A stretch of 64,000 nt of DNA, taken from contig CAVIKO010000008.1 in assembly GCA_963643035.1 (NCBI GenBank), positions 1 through 64,000 of the forward strand. Direction: 5' to 3'. The translations under genes were made by a program, and so were the position numbers. The notes under the pieces are model-generated. The model saw only the letters and a list, made by a program, of their open reading frames with translations. It was not told the DNA's origin and did not search any database. Of this stretch, positions 59,597 to 64,000 are shown piece after piece (the stretch's first letter is position 1; the number at the start of each line of letters is the position of its first letter). The stretch comes from UMGS1696 sp963643035 (GTDB taxonomy: Bacteria; Bacillota; Clostridia; Oscillospirales; CAG-272).

Positions 59597-61360
59597 ATGA
59601 TCCGAAAAATTGCCCGGTGTATCCGGGAGTACAAAAAGGACACGATCCTCACGCCGATCTGTATGATCGGTGAGGTCAGTCTCGAATGCGTGATTCCGTT
59701 GGTGACCGCAAAGCTCATCAACGCGATCCAGGACGGCTGCGAGATGGGGTTGCTCCTGCGATACGGTTTACTGCTCGTTTTGCTTGCTATGGCGTCGATG
59801 GGATGCGGCGTGCTGTCCAGCTGGTTCTGCGCGTCTGCATCGTCCGGATTCGCCCGGAATCTGCGCCACGATCTTTACGCGCGGGTAAAAAATTTCAGCT
59901 TTGCCAACATCGACGCCATATCCACCTCATCGCTCGTCACCCGTCTGACCACGGACGTCACCAACGTACAGAACGCGTTCATGATGATCATTCGTACCGC
60001 GGTTCGTGCGCCGTTGATGCTCATTTTCGCGGTGACAATGGCGATTTACGTCGGTAAAAAGCTCAGCCTTGTGTTCGTGCTGGTGATCCCGATCCTCGCG
60101 GTCGGTCTATTTGCTATCATCCGCCGTGCTATGCCGCTGTTCCGCAGCGTGTTCCGTAAATATGACACGATGAACGAATCCATTCAGGAGAACATCAAGG
60201 GAATGCGCGTGGTGAAATCCTTCGTGCGGGAGGACTACGAAAAGCGGAAATTCGCGTCCACCTCGGAGGATGTATGCGCGGATTTCACGAAAGCGGAGAA
60301 AATCCTCGCATTCAACAACCCGTTGATGATTGCCTGTATATATATCTGTATGCTCATTATCCCGTATTTTGCAGCGAAATGGATCATCGCCTCCGCGGGA
60401 TTGGAAATGAAAGTCGGTAACTTATCCAGCCTTCTGACCTATAGCATGCAGATTCTCATGTCGCTCATGATGGTTTCTATGATTTTTGTCACGGTGACGA
60501 TGGCGGTGGAATCCGCCCGTCGTATTGTGGAGGTGCTGGATACCGAAAGCACGATCCGCAATCCGGCTAACCCGGTCATGACTGTACGCGACGGCAGCGT
60601 ATCCTTTGAGAATGTGCAGTTTAAATATGCCGTGACCGCCGATAAATACGCGCTGTCCGACATCAATCTACAAATCCAGTCCGGACAGACCGTCGGGATC
60701 ATCGGTGGTACCGGATCCAGTAAATCGACGCTCATTCAGCTCATCTCTCGCCTCTATGACGTGACAGAGGGAAGCGTGAAGGTCGGCGGTGTGGATGTGC
60801 GCGACTATGATCTTGAAACACTGCGGAGTGAGGTCGCTGTGGTACTCCAGAAAAACGTCCTTTTCTCCGGCACAATCAAGGAGAATCTTCGCTGGGGCGA
60901 TCCGAACGCATCTGATGAAGAGCTGAAGCGGATCTGCAAGCTTGCACAAGCGGATGAATTCATCGAATCGTTCCCGGATAAGTATGACACTTATATCGAA
61001 CAGGGCGGCGCGAATGTATCCGGCGGTCAGAAGCAGCGGCTTTGTATCGCACGAGCGTTACTGAAAAAGCCGAAGATCCTCATCCTCGACGACTCCACCA
61101 GTGCAGTGGATACGAAAACGGACGCGATGATCCGCAAGGCATTCCGGGATGAAATTCCAGGTACAACAAAGATTATCATCGCCCAGCGTATCTCCTCCGT
61201 GGAGGAAGCGGATCTCATTGTCGTAATGGACAACGGACATATCGACGGTGTGGGAGATCACGAAACGCTATTGAAAACCAATGAGATTTACCGCGAGGTA
61301 TACGAATCTCAGACAAATGCCAACGCAAAAGAGAAGGGAGGAAAATCTGATGCCGAATAA
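59597..61360 (+). CDS. ABC exporter subunit A (degenerate ATP site)
   Basis: 587 residues, start at 59597 after AGAAAGGA. Six TMs, then the ATPase: Walker A GGTGSSKSTLI, Q-loop VLQKNVLFSGTIKENL, signature ANVSGGQKQRLCIARALL and Walker B ILILDDSTSAVD. The residue after the Walker B Asp is Asp, not the catalytic Glu, and the switch His in IIAQRISS is replaced by Gln. This is the inactive-site half typical of heterodimeric exporters (LmrC/TmrA type). It overlaps the next gene by 11 bp, fitting a fixed 1:1 pair. Exports drugs or lipophilic compounds. Confidence 0.93.
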   Translation: MIRKIARCIREYKKDTILTPICMIGEVSLECVIPLVTAKLINAIQDGCEMGLLLRYGLLLVLLAMASMGCGVLSSWFCASASSGFARNLRHDLYARVKNFSFANIDAISTSSLVTRLTTDVTNVQNAFMMIIRTAVRAPLMLIFAVTMAIYVGKKLSLVFVLVIPILAVGLFAIIRRAMPLFRSVFRKYDTMNESIQENIKGMRVVKSFVREDYEKRKFASTSEDVCADFTKAEKILAFNNPLMIACIYICMLIIPYFAAKWIIASAGLEMKVGNLSSLLTYSMQILMSLMMVSMIFVTVTMAVESARRIVEVLDTESTIRNPANPVMTVRDGSVSFENVQFKYAVTADKYALSDINLQIQSGQTVGIIGGTGSSKSTLIQLISRLYDVTEGSVKVGGVDVRDYDLETLRSEVAVVLQKNVLFSGTIKENLRWGDPNASDEELKRICKLAQADEFIESFPDKYDTYIEQGGANVSGGQKQRLCIARALLKKPKILILDDSTSAVDTKTDAMIRKAFRDEIPGTTKIIIAQRISSVEEADLIVVMDNGHIDGVGDHETLLKTNEIYREVYESQTNANAKEKGGKSDAE

Positions 61361-63290
61361 ACCGATTGCGAATCCGAAAAAACTCACAAAAGAGAATAAA
61401 GGACTTTTGAGGCGGCTTCTTTTGCTCCTGTGGAAGGACTATAAATGGATGCTGCTCATTGTGATTGCCTGTCTCGCAGTCAATGCGATTACAAACGTGC
61501 TGCCGTCCATATTTCTCAAAAACATTACCGACTGTATCGAATCCGGACTTCAACTTGGAAGCTGGAGCGCGGTAAAAGCAGATGTAATCCGGCTCCTTGT
61601 TTTCATGGGGATCGCGATGTTCATCGGTCTGACAGCGTCGTATCTCCACTCTCGGACAATGGCGATTGTCACACAGGGCTTTATGGATAAGATGCGTAAG
61701 CGTATGTTCAATAGGATGCAGAGCCTGCCGATCAAGTATTTCGATACGAACGGACACGGCGACATCATGAGCTATTATACGAACGACATTGATACCCTCC
61801 GTCAGCTTGTGTCGCAGAGCCTGCCAAGCCTGTTCCAGTCCGGTGTGATTCTTGTCTGTCTCGTCGGTGTGATGCTTTACTACAGTATCAATCTGATGGT
61901 ATTCATGTTTGTCGGCGTAACGCTGATGCTTCTTGCGGTCAGGGATATAGGCGGCAAGAGTTCACGGTATTTCGTGAAGCAGCAGGCGGCTCTTGGTAAA
62001 GTTGAGAGTTATATAGAAGAGCTGATGAACGGGCAGAAGGTTGTCCAGGTGTTCTGCCATGAGGAAGCAAGCCAGCAGGATTTCGACGTGCGCAACGATC
62101 AGCTCTTCCAGGACGCGGTCAACGCAAACCGGTTCGGCAACATCATGGGTCCGATTATGAACAACATCGGTAATCTCCTGTACGTCTGTATCGCCATCAT
62201 TGGAGGAGCCATGATCACAGCAGGTTTACCGAATTTTTCCATAGATGGGATTATTTCCGGTACTTTTGGCGCGGCGCTCCAGATTTCCGTCGTCGTGTCG
62301 TTCCTCAATATCTGCCGCCAATTCACGAACAACGTTAGCCAGGTTGCACAGCAGTTCACCTCCATCGTTATGGCAATGGCGGGCGCACAGCGTATATTCG
62401 CTCTGATAGATGAGGAGCCGGAGCAGGATGCTGGATATGTTACGCTCGTCAATGCGAAGAAGGATAAAAACGGAGAGCTTACCGAAAGTGTGGAGCGGAC
62501 AGGCGAATGGGCATGGCGGCATCCGCACGGCGATGGTACCGTGACCTACACGAAGCTCTGCGGCGATGTGCGGCTCTACGACGTGGATTTCGCCTATGAA
62601 GAGGGAAAAACTGTTCTTCATGACATCAGTCTATGGGCAGAACCGGGACAGAAGATCGCCTTTGTCGGCGCGACCGGCGCCGGAAAAACGACGATTACCA
62701 ACCTCATCAATCGTTTCTACGATATTGAGGACGGTAAGATCCGCTACGATGGGATCAACATCAACAAGATCAAAAAGCCGGATTTGCGCCGTTCGCTCGG
62801 TGTGGTTCTGCAGGACGTGAACCTCTTCACCGGAAGCGTTATGGACAACATCCGATATGGTAAGCTGGACGCGACGGATGAAGAGTGTATTGCTGCGGCA
62901 AAGCTGGCAAACGCCCATGACTTCATCACCCGTCTGCCGGATGGCTACAACACAATGCTGACTGCAAACGGTGCCAATCTGTCGCAGGGACAGAGACAGC
63001 TTCTCTCGATTGCCCGTGCCGCTGTCGCCGATCCGCCGGTGATGATCCTTGACGAGGCAACCTCCTCCATTGATACACGTACCGAGGCTCTGGTGCAAAA
63101 AGGTATGGACGCATTGATGGAGGGACGAACCGTATTTGTCATCGCGCACAGATTGTCGACGGTTCGCAACTCTGATGCGATTATGGTGCTGGATCATGGC
63201 AGAATCATCGAACGAGGCAGCCACGACGATCTGATCGCAGCGCATGGTACATACTACAGACTGTATACCGGCGCGTTTGAACTGGAATAA
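61350..63290 (+). CDS. ABC exporter subunit B (active ATP site)
   Basis: 646 residues, start at 61350 with GGGAGG upstream. The N-terminal ~310 residues hold six TMs, e.g. YKWMLLIVIACLAVNAITNV, GIAMFIGLTASYLHSRTMAI. The ATPase has GATGAGKTTI (Walker A), VLQDVNLFTGSVMDNI, signature ANLSQGQRQLLSIARAA, MILDEATSSIDTRT (Walker B with catalytic Glu) and VIAHRLST (switch His). So this subunit carries the catalytic Glu and His, complementing subunit A. An insertion of about 35 residues (DKNGELTESVERTGEWAWRH) precedes the ATPase core. Followed by a terminator. Confidence 0.93.
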   Translation: MPNKPIANPKKLTKENKGLLRRLLLLLWKDYKWMLLIVIACLAVNAITNVLPSIFLKNITDCIESGLQLGSWSAVKADVIRLLVFMGIAMFIGLTASYLHSRTMAIVTQGFMDKMRKRMFNRMQSLPIKYFDTNGHGDIMSYYTNDIDTLRQLVSQSLPSLFQSGVILVCLVGVMLYYSINLMVFMFVGVTLMLLAVRDIGGKSSRYFVKQQAALGKVESYIEELMNGQKVVQVFCHEEASQQDFDVRNDQLFQDAVNANRFGNIMGPIMNNIGNLLYVCIAIIGGAMITAGLPNFSIDGIISGTFGAALQISVVVSFLNICRQFTNNVSQVAQQFTSIVMAMAGAQRIFALIDEEPEQDAGYVTLVNAKKDKNGELTESVERTGEWAWRHPHGDGTVTYTKLCGDVRLYDVDFAYEEGKTVLHDISLWAEPGQKIAFVGATGAGKTTITNLINRFYDIEDGKIRYDGININKIKKPDLRRSLGVVLQDVNLFTGSVMDNIRYGKLDATDEECIAAAKLANAHDFITRLPDGYNTMLTANGANLSQGQRQLLSIARAAVADPPVMILDEATSSIDTRTEALVQKGMDALMEGRTVFVIAHRLSTVRNSDAIMVLDHGRIIERGSHDDLIAAHGTYYRLYTGAFELE

Positions 63291-63297
63291 TAAAAAT

Positions 63298-63330
63298 GGG
63301 AGAGATCCACGCGGTCTCTCTCTTTTTTTT
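63298..63330 (+). terminator. Terminator of the MarR/ABC operon
   Basis: GGAGAGA and TCTCTC arms around TCCACGCGG, then eight T. Confidence 0.85.
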
Positions 63331-63339
63331 CGAATTCTC

Positions 63340-63368
63340 TTGACAATCCCATGCGATTCGTGTACAAT
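63340..63368 (+). promoter_or_regulatory. Promoter of serine hydrolase gene
   Basis: TTGACA at 63340-63345, 17 bp, TACAAT at 63363-63368, 40 bases before the start. Confidence 0.8.
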
Positions 63369-63407
63369 TTTTGTAACAAAGCTGGATAAAAGAAAGGATA
63401 TTTCATG

Positions 63408-64000
63408 ATGGATTTCGCCAGACTGACAGAATTCTTGGACAGCCTTTATGAAAAAGAAGGCGTTCCCGCGACAGAATGCGCTGTGTACCACGATCACCAT
63501 GTCGTGTATCGGCATGGAACCGGTTATTCCGATGCCGCGCGGACAAAACCTGTGTCCGAGAACGATCTCTACATTTTATATTCCGCGACCAAAGTCATGA
63601 CGATGGCGGGCGCACTCCATCTGATGGAAGAAGGAAAAATCGCGCTCACAGACGAGGTGGCAAAGTATCTCCCGGCATACGGAAATTTAACCGTACGGGA
63701 AGCGGATGGCACGATTCGCCCGGCGAGAACGAAGATGCATATTTGCGACGCAATGGCGATGGCGGGCGGACTCGATTATACATGGAACACTCCGGCGATG
63801 GAGAAGCTGCGCGAGAAGTACGGAAGAGAGATTTCCACAATCGATGCGGTGAATAGCTATGCCGAAAGCCCGCTCCAGTTTGATCCGGGAACCCGTTTTC
63901 GCTATAGCCTGTGCCACGATGTGATCGGTGCCGTAATCGAGGTTGCCTCCGGAATACCGTTCGGCGAATATCTCAAAAAGAAGATTTTCGATCCGCTCGG
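63408..64000 (+). CDS. Serine hydrolase, beta-lactamase/esterase class C-like (partial)
   Basis: At least 197 residues; cut by the window end. The start is one of two adjacent ATGs (63405, 63408) after GAAAGGA. The Ser-x-x-Lys motif is LYSATKVMT (residue about 65), and the class C-type second motif region appears as FRYSLCHDVIGAVIEVASG (Tyr-x-x form, YSL instead of YSN). HDHHVVYRHGTGYSD is the usual N-terminal strand pair. No signal peptide, so it is cytoplasmic: more likely an esterase or D-amino peptidase-like hydrolase than a secreted beta-lactamase. Confidence 0.88.
   Translation, partial: MDFARLTEFLDSLYEKEGVPATECAVYHDHHVVYRHGTGYSDAARTKPVSENDLYILYSATKVMTMAGALHLMEEGKIALTDEVAKYLPAYGNLTVREADGTIRPARTKMHICDAMAMAGGLDYTWNTPAMEKLREKYGREISTIDAVNSYAESPLQFDPGTRFRYSLCHDVIGAVIEVASGIPFGEYLKKKIFDPL

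Overview
The window looks like a piece of a draft genome (two runs of N: 32796-32818 and 50069-50078) from a strictly anaerobic Firmicute of the class Clostridia, probably a gut- or rumen-type Oscillospirales/Christensenellales-like organism. The reasons are a glycyl radical enzyme with its radical-SAM activase, a T-box leader in front of serS, Gram-positive lipoprotein signals followed by Thr/Glu-rich linkers, strong AGGAGG-type ribosome sites, sigma-A promoters of the TTGACA-N17-TATAAT type, an Ami-type oligopeptide transporter, and many genes for sugar and glycoside breakdown. No rRNA, tRNA or CRISPR array was seen. Family names rest on reading the sequence; no database search was run.

Layout. 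1-3.5 kb: an IS3-family insertion sequence with a nonsense-broken orfB, an IS5-like transposase relic, a lipoprotein gene and a tiny IS-end/MITE-like repeat. 3.9-6.8 kb (minus): a solute-binding lipoprotein overlapping an M20 metallopeptidase. 7.0-11.9 kb (plus, divergent): an AraC regulator, a glycyl radical enzyme, a CapA-like phosphoesterase and the activase, tightly coupled. 11.9-15.2 kb: a fragment of a phage/conjugative-element polyvalent protein, wedged between the activase stop codon and a terminator, with a 1393-bp segment present twice. 15.3-20.2 kb: a second binding lipoprotein, divergent from a DUF5107 protein and a glycosidase interrupted by TAG. 20.5-22.1 kb (minus): serS with a T-box. 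22.4-26.9 kb: a secreted VWA protein, a 59-residue peptide, a terminator, an HPr-kinase-like ATPase and a PqqD-like protein, which resembles a minimal RiPP (modified peptide) locus. 27.2-36.8 kb: an M29 aminopeptidase and a complete oligopeptide ABC importer whose binding protein looks circularly permuted, whose first ATPase has a ~235-residue insertion and whose second ATPase carries a membrane tail.

37-46 kb: a membrane-anchored unknown, a relic of a response regulator and permease, an ABC exporter, an RpiB-like isomerase, an SGNH esterase, a GNAT acetyltransferase, a third binding lipoprotein and a TIM-barrel sugar isomerase. 46.2-49.6 kb (minus): an aminotransferase with an Lrp regulator, and a MutS-like ATPase. 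49.8-57.1 kb (plus): uronate isomerase, MATE exporter, GH20-like glycosidase, a second glycosidase and D-lyxose isomerase. 57.2-58.7 kb (minus): another GH20-like enzyme. 58.9-63.3 kb: a MarR regulator with two palindromic operators and a heterodimeric ABC exporter. 63.4 kb to the end: a serine hydrolase cut by the window edge.

Together the genes suggest a glycan and peptide scavenger. Cytoplasmic glycosidases, sugar isomerases and a uronate isomerase process imported oligosaccharides, three binding lipoproteins without local permeases capture substrates, and the peptide importer feeds an aminopeptidase. The most unusual items are the VWA/peptide/kinase/PqqD locus, the permuted peptide-binding protein, and the glycyl radical operon with an embedded CapA-like gene.
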